Source: CAYTES01 sp964436935
GTDB lineage: Bacteria > Patescibacteriota > Gracilibacteria > UBA1369 > UBA12473
Assembly (NCBI GenBank): GCA_964436935.1
Contig: CAYTES010000026.1
Coordinates: 1 to 18,993, forward strand
Reading direction: 5' to 3'
Length of the DNA stretch: 18,993 nucleotides
The position numbers and the translations under genes are program-made. The notes below the pieces were generated by a model, which was given only the letters and a program-made list of their open reading frames with translations, did no database searches and was not told where the DNA came from. Shown piece after piece: positions 7,765 to 13,958 of this stretch. Positions within the stretch are counted from its first letter, which is position 1. Every line of letters starts with the position of its first letter.

Positions 7765-7773
7765 AATATAACA
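7765..7773 (-). promoter_or_regulatory. Extended -10 promoter for the PLP enzyme gene
   Basis: TGT-TATATT on the minus strand (7773-7765) fits an extended -10 element; the -35 is poor. The predicted leader is only about 15 nt, AT-rich, and has no Shine-Dalgarno. Confidence 0.45.
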
Positions 7774-7851
7774 CAAAAAATGAACGAAGCAAATTGAACT
7801 CCCCTCGAGTAAAGTAGGAGTAAACGCCTAAGAGAAAGGCAAACCCCTAGA

Positions 7852-7880
7852 TTGCCAAACCTTAAAATTTGAAATAGAAT
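7852..7880 (+). promoter_or_regulatory. Sigma70-type promoter of the ligase-M20 operon
   Basis: TTGCCA (7852-7857), a 17-bp spacer and TAGAAT (7875-7880) form a good promoter with a start near 7887. An AGAAGG sequence at 7891-7896 lies 20 nt before ATG 7917, too far for normal ribosome binding at that ATG, so the exact start codon remains slightly uncertain. Confidence 0.6.
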
Positions 7881-7916
7881 ACAAATCAAAAGAAGGTAAA
7901 TATTTCACCCTATTTT

Positions 7917-9326
7917 ATGGGTTACCAACCTTCCATGGAAGAAGATTCTCCACTCAAACAAAAAGTGAGCAATGTCTCCGATCTTTTAGCTTTTTTTCAT
8001 GAAAGCTGTAAAAACCCCGAAGATGAGATGATCGGAGCGGAGGTGGAACTGCATGGCATCCATACTGACACCTACAAGCCCGTTACTTATCTCGAAAAAA
8101 ATGGGATGCGTAGCCTCCAAAATCGTTTGATTGAGGAAATGGGATGGAAAATCGATAAGCAGGAGGGTAAATACATCATCTCCATGAGTCGCGGAGGGGC
8201 TCATTTCAGTTTGGAATCCAGTGAAGCGATGGGCGAATTTGCGAGTCGCGTTCATTCCAGCCTTCACAACATGTCTTCTGAATTGCGACTTGAAAAAAAT
8301 GAATTATTGGAGCTTTCCCGAAGTCATAATATAGCGTGGTTGGGGATTGGATATCAGCCCTTCAGCCCTGTGGATGAGATTCGGAATGTTAAAATCAAAC
8401 GCTATTTGATCAGTGGAGAGGCGGCGGTTCGATTGAAGGGGCGTAGCGACGATTATTCCTGGAGCAATATCGCTTCCGTTCAGACCAACGTTGATTTCAC
8501 TTCGGAAAAGGATGCCGGGAAGAAGTTTCAAACGCTGCTGCGGTTGGCTCCCTTGATGTCCGCCATGTACAGTCATGCACCGTTACGCATGGGAAAAGAT
8601 TCCAAATTCATCAGTTATCGGACCCACATCTTTCGGGATATTTATCCGTGGCGCAGTGGGATACGCGAAAGTTTCTTCAAAAAAGGGTTTAATTTTAAGG
8701 ATTGGACCGAGTTTTGTATGGAAGTGCCTATGGTGGCTATTTTTCGTGGACAGGATTGGATTCAAGTGAAAAATAGGAATTTTAGCCAATTTCTAAATGA
8801 GGGATACGAAGGATTTACGCCGATTTTGGAAGATTGGGTCATTCATTTGAGTTACATTTATACGGACGCTCGCATTAAAAACTACATCGAACTTCGGGTG
8901 TGTGATAGTTTGCCTCCCGTACTCGTTCCTTCAGTCAACGCCCTCACGAAGGCATTTGTTTACCATCCCGATGGAGAGGAAGCCATTAAGGCCATTACCA
9001 AGAAATGGACCTTTGAGGATTTCAACGAGGTCTATGAAAAGATTGCACAAGAAGGGATGGAGGCGGAAGTCCAGGGGAAAAGACTGATCGACTATTGCAA
9101 GGAAGTGCTTGAAATTGCTTCCGAATTTCTTTTTTCATTCCAGGTTTTAAATGAGCAAAAGGAAGATGAGTCGATCTACTTAAAACCCATTAAGCATTTT
9201 GTTTTTGTGGAAGGGAAGTCTCCCGGGGCCTGGGTCAGAGATCAGTGGAATGGCCCATGGAAGCAGAATCCGGAAAAATTGATTGAATGGTGTACCAGTG
9301 ACCATTTGAACTATGGAAATTTTTAA
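7917..9326 (+). CDS. Glutamate-cysteine ligase family 2 protein (plant/proteobacterial GshA or EgtA-like)
   Basis: A 469-aa carboxylate-amine ligase of the GCS2 superfamily, related to plant-type and alpha-proteobacterial glutamate-cysteine ligases and actinobacterial EgtA. Visible signatures: the acidic metal-binding strand MIGAEVELHG (E42, E44); SRGGAHFSLESS (91-102), equivalent to the substrate loop of the family; WLGIGYQPF (141-149); the strand SVQTNVDFTSE (187-197); SYRTHIFRDIYPWRSG (233-248); and DARIKNYIELRVCD (317-330), matching the plant RLKRYLEMRGAD region. The enzyme should join the gamma-carboxyl of glutamate (or a similar acid) to an amine using ATP; whether the acceptor is cysteine is unknown. 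No glutathione synthetase is next to it. Instead the frame overlaps by 14 nt with an M20 peptidase, implying coupled translation and a shared pathway. Confidence 0.85.
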   Translation: MGYQPSMEEDSPLKQKVSNVSDLLAFFHESCKNPEDEMIGAEVELHGIHTDTYKPVTYLEKNGMRSLQNRLIEEMGWKIDKQEGKYIISMSRGGAHFSLESSEAMGEFASRVHSSLHNMSSELRLEKNELLELSRSHNIAWLGIGYQPFSPVDEIRNVKIKRYLISGEAAVRLKGRSDDYSWSNIASVQTNVDFTSEKDAGKKFQTLLRLAPLMSAMYSHAPLRMGKDSKFISYRTHIFRDIYPWRSGIRESFFKKGFNFKDWTEFCMEVPMVAIFRGQDWIQVKNRNFSQFLNEGYEGFTPILEDWVIHLSYIYTDARIKNYIELRVCDSLPPVLVPSVNALTKAFVYHPDGEEAIKAITKKWTFEDFNEVYEKIAQEGMEAEVQGKRLIDYCKEVLEIASEFLFSFQVLNEQKEDESIYLKPIKHFVFVEGKSPGAWVRDQWNGPWKQNPEKLIEWCTSDHLNYGNF

Positions 9327-10452
9327 GACTAAAAAGGCGTTGCGTGAGCATCTGATTCAGCTCACCAAGGATTTGGTTCGTTTTCCTTCTCATCCCGACG
9401 AACCGGTGAAACTCATGGAACTGGCCGATTTTATCAAGGCCTATTTTAAGGAGGAGAAAGTGATCATCAAATCCTATCTCAGCAATGGCTACCCTTCTTT
9501 GGTCATTTCTTTGGAGGAAACACGCCATCCCGAGATTTTACTTTCCGGGCATATTGATGTGGTATCGAGTAGCAATCGTTATAGCGCGTTGGAAGAAGGA
9601 AATCTTATGTATGGCAGTGGCGCATTGGATATGAAGGGAGGGGTTGCGGTCATGATGGCGCTGGTGAAATATTTTAGCCGGGCCTCCAAGCTGCCCTCTT
9701 TGGCGATCATGTTGACCGGGGATGAAGAAATTGGTGGACGTCATGGCACACGGATGCTATTGGAGCAGGAAGGGTATAGGGCCAATTTTGCCATCATCAA
9801 TGAAGGGCGGAGGAAATACGAGATTGTGACACGCGAAAAGGGCATTTTGAATGTGAGGTTGGTGAGTCACGGAGAGTTCATTCATAGCGCCTATCCTTGG
9901 ATGGGAGATAATGCATTGGAGTTATTGATGGAAACGCTTCTGAAGGTGAAAAAAATTTTCCCCAGGCCGGCGGATAAATGGATTTCGACCGCTAGTGTGA
10001 CGGTCTTTGAGGCGGGAAAGGAAGAAAATACCATCCCGGGACAGGCGACCGCGGTGGTGAATATCCGTCTGACGGGTGGGAAGCAATGGTCCAAAGCGGT
10101 GGTTTTGGAAAAGATCGCTAAGCTCCTCCCTTCAAAAGTGGAAGTGGCCAGTTCCTCCTATGGAGAAGTGTTTGAGGTGGATGAACGCAACGAGTACATC
10201 AAATTATTGCGAAAGAGCGCAGAGGAGGTACTGGAAAAAAAAATGAACTACGGAGAAAATCATGGTTCTTCGGATGCCAAGATTTTTATGGAACAGGGGA
10301 TCCCCTTGGCCATTTTAGGGCCGGTGGGTCGGTACCATCATTCGCCCAACGAAGTCTTGGAAATGGATAGTTTGGTGACCCATTTTGAGGTGCTGAAAAG
10401 ATTCATCGAAAGCGAAGATGCCTACCGCCATAAAACATCAAGTGATCATTAG
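9313..10452 (+). CDS. M20-family metallopeptidase/deacylase (DapE/ArgE/CPG2-like)
   Basis: A 379-aa co-catalytic zinc hydrolase with all expected metal and catalytic residues: H80 and D82 in SGHIDVV, bridging D106 in GSGALDMKGG, general base E138 with E139 in TGDEEIGG, E164 in IINEG, and a C-terminal His in RYHHSPNEV (H342/H343). The dimerisation-domain motif HSAYPWMGDNA (191-201) is present. The family removes acyl groups from amino acids or cleaves small peptides and amides; the substrate cannot be told from sequence. Its ATG lies inside the last codons of the upstream ligase gene, in another frame, so the two proteins are very probably made together. A gamma-glutamyl or similar product of the ligase is a reasonable candidate substrate, by inference. 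Confidence 0.9.
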   Translation: MEIFKTKKALREHLIQLTKDLVRFPSHPDEPVKLMELADFIKAYFKEEKVIIKSYLSNGYPSLVISLEETRHPEILLSGHIDVVSSSNRYSALEEGNLMYGSGALDMKGGVAVMMALVKYFSRASKLPSLAIMLTGDEEIGGRHGTRMLLEQEGYRANFAIINEGRRKYEIVTREKGILNVRLVSHGEFIHSAYPWMGDNALELLMETLLKVKKIFPRPADKWISTASVTVFEAGKEENTIPGQATAVVNIRLTGGKQWSKAVVLEKIAKLLPSKVEVASSSYGEVFEVDERNEYIKLLRKSAEEVLEKKMNYGENHGSSDAKIFMEQGIPLAILGPVGRYHHSPNEVLEMDSLVTHFEVLKRFIESEDAYRHKTSSDH

Positions 10453-10461
10453 CTGGGAATA

Positions 10462-10470
10462 TGTTAGAAT
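10462..10470 (+). promoter_or_regulatory. Extended -10 promoter before the alpha/beta hydrolase
   Basis: TGT-TAGAAT at 10462-10470, with no good -35, would give a leader of about 30 nt. It lies in the 54-nt gap after the M20 stop, so the hydrolase may have its own transcript as well as read-through from the ligase operon. Confidence 0.35.
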
Positions 10471-10506
10471 CCACTCGGACTTCTAGGTCATTTTAAACGC
10501 TAAAAG

Positions 10507-11511
10507 ATGATCAAAAAACCGGCGTGGGTTTCGGGGGTGACAGCGCTCATTGCCTTGATTATTGTGGGATGTGGCTATTGGAGCCAAGTGCGGGCCACCT
10601 CCTTGTTCGAAAAACAATTTCCTCCGTCGGGAAAATGGGTGCAGGTGCAGGGGCATCGGATGCATCTCGATTGCACGGGAGAAGGAAGCCCTACGGTGCT
10701 TTTGGATGCGGGCAACGGGAGAATGTCGCTGGATTGGAGTTTTGTTCAGCCGGAATTGGCAAAAACCACGCGGGTGTGTAGCTTTGATCGACCCGGCTAT
10801 GGATGGAGCGATCCGGTTTCCACGCCTCGAACCGGTAAAAATATTGTGGCCGAAGAACAAGAAATGTTGGAGCGAGCCGGTGAAAGGGGGCCGTATCTTC
10901 TAGTCGGTCATTCTGGAGGAGGAATGTATGCTCGACTGTTTGCAAAGTATCATCCGGAAGCAGTGGCGGGCATGGTTTTATTGGATTCCGCTGCGGTGGC
11001 GGCCGATACATTTGATCCTTTGGAGGAGTTTCAAAATAAGCAATGGCAACAGTTTCGGGTGATGAAGTGGTTGGCAACCGTGGGGTTTTTACCGATTGTG
11101 GGTCACATCGCAGGGGAAGACGTCATTCCCGAGTTTGTACTCAAATTATCCAAAAATACGCAACAGATTTATTTGGCCGGGATGGCGCGTCCTTTTTATT
11201 TTGATACGTTGGCACGAGAAGGTCGGGAGTTGGATTCCCAGCAAGACGAGGTGTGGCAAGAACTGAGTTCAATCTCTACGTTTGGAGTGATGCCTCTGGT
11301 GGTTATTTCCGCGCAGTCCACAGTGCCGAACGATGCCACTCCACAAGCGTCGGAAATCAATGCTTACCTTCGTGAAAGTCAAAAAACTCTTTTGAATTTG
11401 TCTTCTTCCAGTCGCCAAATCATCGCGGAAAACAGCCATCATGATATTCATTTGGATGAGCCCGAAGTGGTGATTAAGGCCGTTCAACAAATGATCAAGG
11501 GCATTAGGTGA
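10507..11511 (+). CDS. Envelope-anchored alpha/beta hydrolase
   Basis: A 334-aa serine hydrolase. Residues 8-21 form a hydrophobic signal or anchor that ends in IVGC (C22), a plausible lipobox; if not lipidated it would be a single N-terminal membrane anchor. The alpha/beta-hydrolase core starts near residue 44 with VQVQGHRMHLDCTGEG. The oxyanion-region strand is VLLDAGNG, then FDRPGYGWSD; the nucleophile elbow is VGHSGGGM with S136; and the likely catalytic His lies in ENSHHDIHLDEP near the C-terminus. The family includes esterases, lipases and epoxide hydrolases; no substrate can be assigned. It follows the M20 gene by 54 nt on the same strand and ends just before a strong hairpin terminator. 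Confidence 0.85.
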   Translation: MIKKPAWVSGVTALIALIIVGCGYWSQVRATSLFEKQFPPSGKWVQVQGHRMHLDCTGEGSPTVLLDAGNGRMSLDWSFVQPELAKTTRVCSFDRPGYGWSDPVSTPRTGKNIVAEEQEMLERAGERGPYLLVGHSGGGMYARLFAKYHPEAVAGMVLLDSAAVAADTFDPLEEFQNKQWQQFRVMKWLATVGFLPIVGHIAGEDVIPEFVLKLSKNTQQIYLAGMARPFYFDTLAREGRELDSQQDEVWQELSSISTFGVMPLVVISAQSTVPNDATPQASEINAYLRESQKTLLNLSSSSRQIIAENSHHDIHLDEPEVVIKAVQQMIKGIR

Positions 11512-11529
11512 ACAGCTCCTATAATTAGA

Positions 11530-11562
11530 AAAGGCCCCGCAGGGAGCAGGGCCTTTCATTTT
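11530..11562 (+). terminator. Rho-independent terminator after the alpha/beta hydrolase
   Basis: AAAGGCCC (11530-11537) pairs perfectly with GGGCCTTT (11549-11556) around an 11-nt loop. The following CATTTT tract is U-rich though interrupted. It ends the ligase-M20-hydrolase transcription unit 18 nt after its last stop codon. Confidence 0.8.
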
Positions 11563-11585
11563 ATTGAATAAATTTTTTATTCAAT
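11563..11585. terminator. AT-rich perfect hairpin between convergent genes
   Basis: ATTGAATAAA (11563-11572) and TTTATTCAAT (11576-11585) form a 10-bp perfect stem with a 3-nt TTT loop. It sits directly after the GC-rich terminator and 20 nt beyond the stop of the minus-strand gene at 11606. It may work as a terminator or RNA 3'-end stabiliser for that gene. Its low GC makes it a weak classical terminator. Confidence 0.45.
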
Positions 11586-11605
11586 GCTGAGCCTGAGTGT
11601 CGTAA

Positions 11606-12154
11606 TTAGTTGCTTTCCTCGGCATTATATTCCGGCATTCGGTATTGGAGGCCCTCAATCGCTTCTTCGCTTTCTCCATTCAGGAGGATAAAGAGGCTTT
11701 CGTCGTCGCTTCCAGCTTCAACGGTAAAGGGAGCTTCATCTCCATGCACTTGATTGAAGTACGCGGCGCGAGCTTCCAAGATCATCCCTCGAGCCAAGAA
11801 GTCTTCATCGTCCGAAGTGATGCGGACTTCTACTCCTTCTTCCGTGTGGATGATGGAAACGGTGGCATCATATGCCCCCAGTACCCCACTCACGCGGTTC
11901 ATGAACTGTTCTTGTAAGGCATTCACATCCACCCCGTCCGCCTCCAAAGTGGCTTTAAGATCGTGGGCTTGAAGATGAGCTTTAACCTCTTGAATGTCCA
12001 TCCCGATTTTTCGTTCCAAGATGCGGTTAACGACTTGGTAGCCGGGTTTTCCGGCAAAAGGGGATTCATCCAGTGGAGAAGCCGCAAAGGCGGCCGAAGT
12101 GACCAACATGGAGCCCAAGAGAACTCCGGAAGCAATTTTGGTAAAGCGTTTCAT
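11606..12154 (-). CDS. Small exported protein of unknown function
   Basis: A 182-aa protein with a textbook Sec signal peptide: MKRFTKIASG, a hydrophobic core and the cleavage site AAFA before ASPLDE (after residue 24). The mature part of about 158 aa is acidic (ITSDDEDF, GDEAPF, AGSDDESLF, C-terminal EYNAEESN). It has a possible amphipathic helical segment around GMDIQEVKAHLQAHDLKATLEADGVD (given in part), which resembles the short helical DUF seen in secreted proteins of candidate-phylum bacteria, but no family is recognised. There are no cysteines in the mature region. It is monocistronic, convergent with the hydrolase and divergent from the small ORF/RNA unit at 12.3 kb. No Shine-Dalgarno precedes the ATG. 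Confidence 0.8.
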   Translation of the reverse strand: MKRFTKIASGVLLGSMLVTSAAFAASPLDESPFAGKPGYQVVNRILERKIGMDIQEVKAHLQAHDLKATLEADGVDVNALQEQFMNRVSGVLGAYDATVSIIHTEEGVEVRITSDDEDFLARGMILEARAAYFNQVHGDEAPFTVEAGSDDESLFILLNGESEEAIEGLQYRMPEYNAEESN

Positions 12155-12199
12155 AGTGATAAAATTAAAAAGTAAATAAGAATTAAAGAATAGAAGTGT

Positions 12200-12237
12200 G
12201 GCTTAAGCCGTTGTTGTTTCAACTGGCAGATATCTGC
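12200..12237. repeat. Two perfect palindromes upstream of divergent units
   Basis: GGCTTAAGCC (12200-12209) and GCAGATATCTGC (12226-12237) lie 16 nt apart, between the exported-protein gene (minus) and the small ORF/RNA unit (plus). Their position suggests operator sites for a dimeric regulator, but no regulator is identified and short palindromes can occur by chance. Confidence 0.35.
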
Positions 12238-12273
12238 AATCATAGACAGTGGGGCTCACCAAAAAGTTTCATT

Positions 12274-12299
12274 TAAAATAAAGAAATCGTGAATGAGGA
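12274..12299 (+). promoter_or_regulatory. -10 box and ribosome-binding site for the small ORF
   Basis: TAAAAT (12274-12279, 5 of 6 to consensus; no good -35) would start transcription near 12286. TGAGGA (12294-12299) then lies 10 nt before ATG 12310, one of the few Shine-Dalgarno-like sites in the window. Confidence 0.35.
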
Positions 12300-12309
12300 T
12301 CTTCTTCAG

Positions 12310-12396
12310 ATGAGAGATTTTTTAGAAATGGTAAAAAGAATGCGTAAAGCACTTTTTATTGGCTTAAAAGAAAAAGCTGTGTTATCCTTTTGTTAG
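12310..12396 (+). CDS. Possible small protein of 28 aa
   Basis: ATG 12310 opens a 28-codon frame, MRDFLEMVKRMRKALFIGLK then EKAVLSFC, ending TAG at 12394-12396. The frame could also start at GTG 12289 (35 aa, adding VNEDLLQ). The product is basic and would form an amphipathic helix with hydrophobic faces and a terminal Cys. Support is the GAGGA ribosome site at proper distance, a -10 box upstream and a strong terminator 80 nt downstream with no other gene for it to serve. It is too short to be sure; it could be a membrane-active peptide, a leader peptide, or a non-translated part of an sRNA. Confidence 0.35.
   Translation: MRDFLEMVKRMRKALFIGLKEKAVLSFC
12359..12388 (+). promoter_or_regulatory. 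Alternative promoter for the structured RNA
   Basis: TTGGCT (12359-12364) and TATCCT (12383-12388), spaced by 18 bp, would start an RNA near 12394-12396, exactly where the foldable region begins. Both boxes are 4/6 matches. They lie inside the small ORF, so this and the ORF reading are partly exclusive. Confidence 0.3.
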
Positions 12397-12503
12397 GTCG
12401 TAGATACGATGTCGTAGGATTGCGAGTCAATCAAAGAAACCGTAGACAACTCCTCTCCGAATCGTACGAACCTTTACTCTCTGTTGGCTGGAGAGTTTTT
12501 TTT
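12395..12503 (+). ncRNA. Candidate structured RNA ending at a strong terminator
   Basis: AGGTCGTA (12395-12402) can pair with TACGAACCT (12465-12473) with one bulged A, closing a domain. Inside it, GATTG-CGAGT-CAATC (12418-12432) forms a hairpin whose loop GAGT (12424-12427) can pair with ACTC (12449-12452), a possible pseudoknot. The terminator hairpin follows after two bases. CGTAG occurs three times within the domain. No known Rfam-type consensus is recognised. No plus-strand gene follows, so it is not a riboswitch for a downstream gene; it is either a free sRNA of about 110 nt or the structured 3' part of the small-ORF message. Confidence 0.4.
12476..12503 (+). terminator. Strong Rho-independent terminator (plus strand)
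   Basis: ACTCTC (12476-12481) pairs with GAGAGT (12491-12496) around a 9-nt loop and is followed by an unbroken run of eight T (12496-12503). The opposite strand has no T tract, so the direction is clear. The only possible plus-strand unit before it is the small ORF/structured RNA. Confidence 0.85.
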
Positions 12504-12510
12504 ATTTGTA

Positions 12511-12551
12511 ATAAAATCAAAAAGACGAGAGATTTAATACTGCTCGTCTTT
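12511..12551 (-). terminator. Rho-independent terminator of the 159-aa protein gene (minus strand)
   Basis: AAAGACGAG (12521-12529) and CTCGTCTTT (12543-12551) form a 9-bp perfect stem with a 13-nt loop. Read on the minus strand it is followed by TTGATTTTAT. It lies 18 nt after the stop codon of the minus-strand gene ending at 12569. Confidence 0.75.
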
Positions 12552-12568
12552 GACTTTGACTGGGGTTT

Positions 12569-13048
12569 TTATGCAGATGTATTTTCGGAATGGTTCGCTT
12601 TGAACTGAATCCTATTGATGGCTCGTTCGTAAATCGAAGCATCTTCAGGAGTAGTCAGTGCATCCAACGGATAAGAATAAAGTCGCGATTGAGCGGCTTC
12701 TTCTCCATTTTGTGGTACAGCGAGAATGCTTAACTCCAATTTTCCATTTGCTTGTTTGAATCGCAGCTCAACATCCACGTTTTTACATGGCATGTCAAGT
12801 TTACTGAGGAGTTCTGCGGTTTTAAGTCGATCGAGGGGAGGCGTAATTTTATTCCCTTCGGTATCAATACATATAAGGCTTTTTACGGAAGGAACTTTTT
12901 CGGCAAGAGCCATCAAGTCTTTTCTTGGATTATCGCTAAATTGTTCTTTTCCCTTTTCTGAGAGGGTAGGAGGGGTATCCTTTTTCCCGCCTTCAAAGGA
13001 AAAATAAACATAGCGTGTGTCAGAGTGAAACCGGGACATAAGCAACAT
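12569..13048 (-). CDS. Hypothetical protein, 159 aa
   Basis: An intracellular-looking soluble protein with no signal peptide, membrane segment or recognised motif. It begins MLLMSRFHSDTRYVYFSFEG; the second Met (residue 4, 13039) could also be the start, and neither has a Shine-Dalgarno. The middle (CIDTEGNKITPPLDRLKTAEL) and the strand VDVELRFKQANGKLELSILA suggest a mixed alpha/beta fold. It has its own promoter (13082-13110) and terminator (12511-12551), so it is a single-gene unit, which supports it being real. No function is proposed. Confidence 0.75.
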   Translation of the reverse strand: MLLMSRFHSDTRYVYFSFEGGKKDTPPTLSEKGKEQFSDNPRKDLMALAEKVPSVKSLICIDTEGNKITPPLDRLKTAELLSKLDMPCKNVDVELRFKQANGKLELSILAVPQNGEEAAQSRLYSYPLDALTTPEDASIYERAINRIQFKANHSENTSA

Positions 13049-13081
13049 GGGGTTTTGTTTTTAGAATATAGATTTCATATC

Positions 13082-13110
13082 ATTATAAAATATAATAATT
13101 AAAAAAGCAA
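13082..13110 (-). promoter_or_regulatory. Sigma70-type promoter of the 159-aa protein gene
   Basis: On the minus strand TTGCTT (13110-13105), 17 bp of AT-rich spacer and a perfect TATAAT (13087-13082) predict a start near 13075 and a leader of about 27 nt. Confidence 0.6.
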
Positions 13111-13170
13111 TAAATTTTGATGTGAGCGATCAGCGATTGAGGCGGCGAAATGCATTTTTTGCTAAGATTC

Positions 13171-13199
13171 TTCCCAAAAGTAATTTTTTTAGGTATAAT
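13171..13199 (+). promoter_or_regulatory. Promoter of the LOG-family gene
   Basis: A perfect TATAAT (13194-13199) lies 17 bp after TTCCCA (13171-13176, weak -35). The predicted leader is about 40 nt, AT-rich, without a Shine-Dalgarno. Confidence 0.55.
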
Positions 13200-13245
13200 G
13201 AAATGAAAATTTAAATTTCAAATAAAAATAAACTAACTCATCTTC

Positions 13246-13929
13246 ATGCCTAAAAAATCCGTTCAAAAAGTTCATAATATTCCCGGTCTCACCTACGCCA
13301 TCAGCCAGGAAGTGGTTCGCAAAGATTTCCGTGTGGCCATCTTCGGTTCCGCTCGCGTGAAGAAGGGGGATAAAAGCTACAAGCAAATTTATAAGCTGGC
13401 CAAGCAAGTGGGACAGCAGGATTTTGATGTGGTGACCGGCGGAGGGCCCGGGATGATGGAAGCCGCTAATGCTGGGCATTGTGCCGGAAAGGGCAAAGGA
13501 AAGGCTCATTCCATTGGTCTGCCCATTGAGCTTCCGTTTGAAGAACACATCAACAAGTACCTGGATATTCAACAGCACTTCAAGCATTTTTCGGAACGTC
13601 TGGATAATTTTATGGTGCTTTCCCATGTGGTGGTGATTACCCCGGGAGGGGTGGGGACCTGTCTGGAATTTTTTTACACCTGGCAACTCACTCAAGTTCG
13701 TCATATTTCAAAAATGCCGATCATCTTTGTTGGGCGTATGTGGAAGGGACTGCTCAAGTGGTTGGAAAAACCCATCAAAATGGGACTAATCAGCTCTCAG
13801 GACATGGAAAATGTCTTTTATGCACGGAATAACGAAGAGGCACTGGAGATGATTCTCGAAGTGAATCAAAGTTTCCAGCAGCATGGTGAAAAATACTTCG
13901 AAAACTATAAGAAATATAGGTTGGGTTAA
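13246..13929 (+). CDS. LOG-family protein (Rossmann-fold nucleotide-binding, putative lysine decarboxylase-like family)
   Basis: A 227-aa protein of the LOG/YgdH-type family. Signatures: the strand FRVAIFGSARV (28-38), the phosphate-binding GGGPGMMEAAN (65-75), and the family motif PGGVGTCLEFF (133-143, canonical PGGxGTxxE). R118 in FSERLDNF occupies the place of the catalytic Arg. Family members such as plant LOG release cytokinin bases from their 5'-monophosphates, and PpnN/YgdH hydrolyses purine and pyrimidine nucleotides. The older 'lysine decarboxylase' label is not a real activity of the family. A phosphoribohydrolase acting on nucleotides in the cytoplasm is the best guess. It is a single gene with its own promoter and a terminator right after the stop. 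Confidence 0.87.
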   Translation: MPKKSVQKVHNIPGLTYAISQEVVRKDFRVAIFGSARVKKGDKSYKQIYKLAKQVGQQDFDVVTGGGPGMMEAANAGHCAGKGKGKAHSIGLPIELPFEEHINKYLDIQQHFKHFSERLDNFMVLSHVVVITPGGVGTCLEFFYTWQLTQVRHISKMPIIFVGRMWKGLLKWLEKPIKMGLISSQDMENVFYARNNEEALEMILEVNQSFQQHGEKYFENYKKYRLG

Positions 13930-13942
13930 AAACTCACCAATG

Positions 13943-13958
13943 AACCCGTTCGGGTTTT
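13943..13958 (+). terminator. Terminator after the LOG-family gene
   Basis: AACCC-GTTC-GGGTT is a perfect 5-bp stem with a tetraloop, followed by a short T-rich run (TTATT) that overlaps the stop codon of the convergent nitroreductase gene. It is 13 nt beyond the LOG stop. Confidence 0.7.

Larger units (their letters stand above)
12155..12568. other. 414-bp stretch without a large gene: palindromes, small ORF, structured RNA, two terminators
   Basis: This gap between two minus-strand genes holds, from left to right: two perfect palindromes (12200-12237), a possible promoter and ribosome site, a 28-codon plus-strand ORF (12310-12396), a foldable segment (12395-12473), a strong plus-strand terminator (12476-12503) and a minus-strand terminator (12521-12551) that serves the gene starting at 13048. 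A longer plus-strand frame (12390-12608) runs straight through the terminator and is judged spurious. Confidence 0.6.

Noticed and set aside
7806..7850. Small hairpin GCCT-AAGAGAA-AGGC between the divergent PLP and ligase genes
   Set aside because: It has only a 4-5 bp stem, lies upstream of both predicted transcripts and has no T tract.
12395..12473. tRNA-like or known riboswitch fold
   Set aside because: There is a closing stem, but no T-arm or anticodon-arm consensus, no match to riboswitch cores I know, and no plus-strand gene downstream to control.
12390..12608. Plus-strand 72-codon frame
   Set aside because: It runs through the strong terminator at 12476-12503 and into the antisense of the 159-aa gene; its text is low-complexity and it has no ribosome site.
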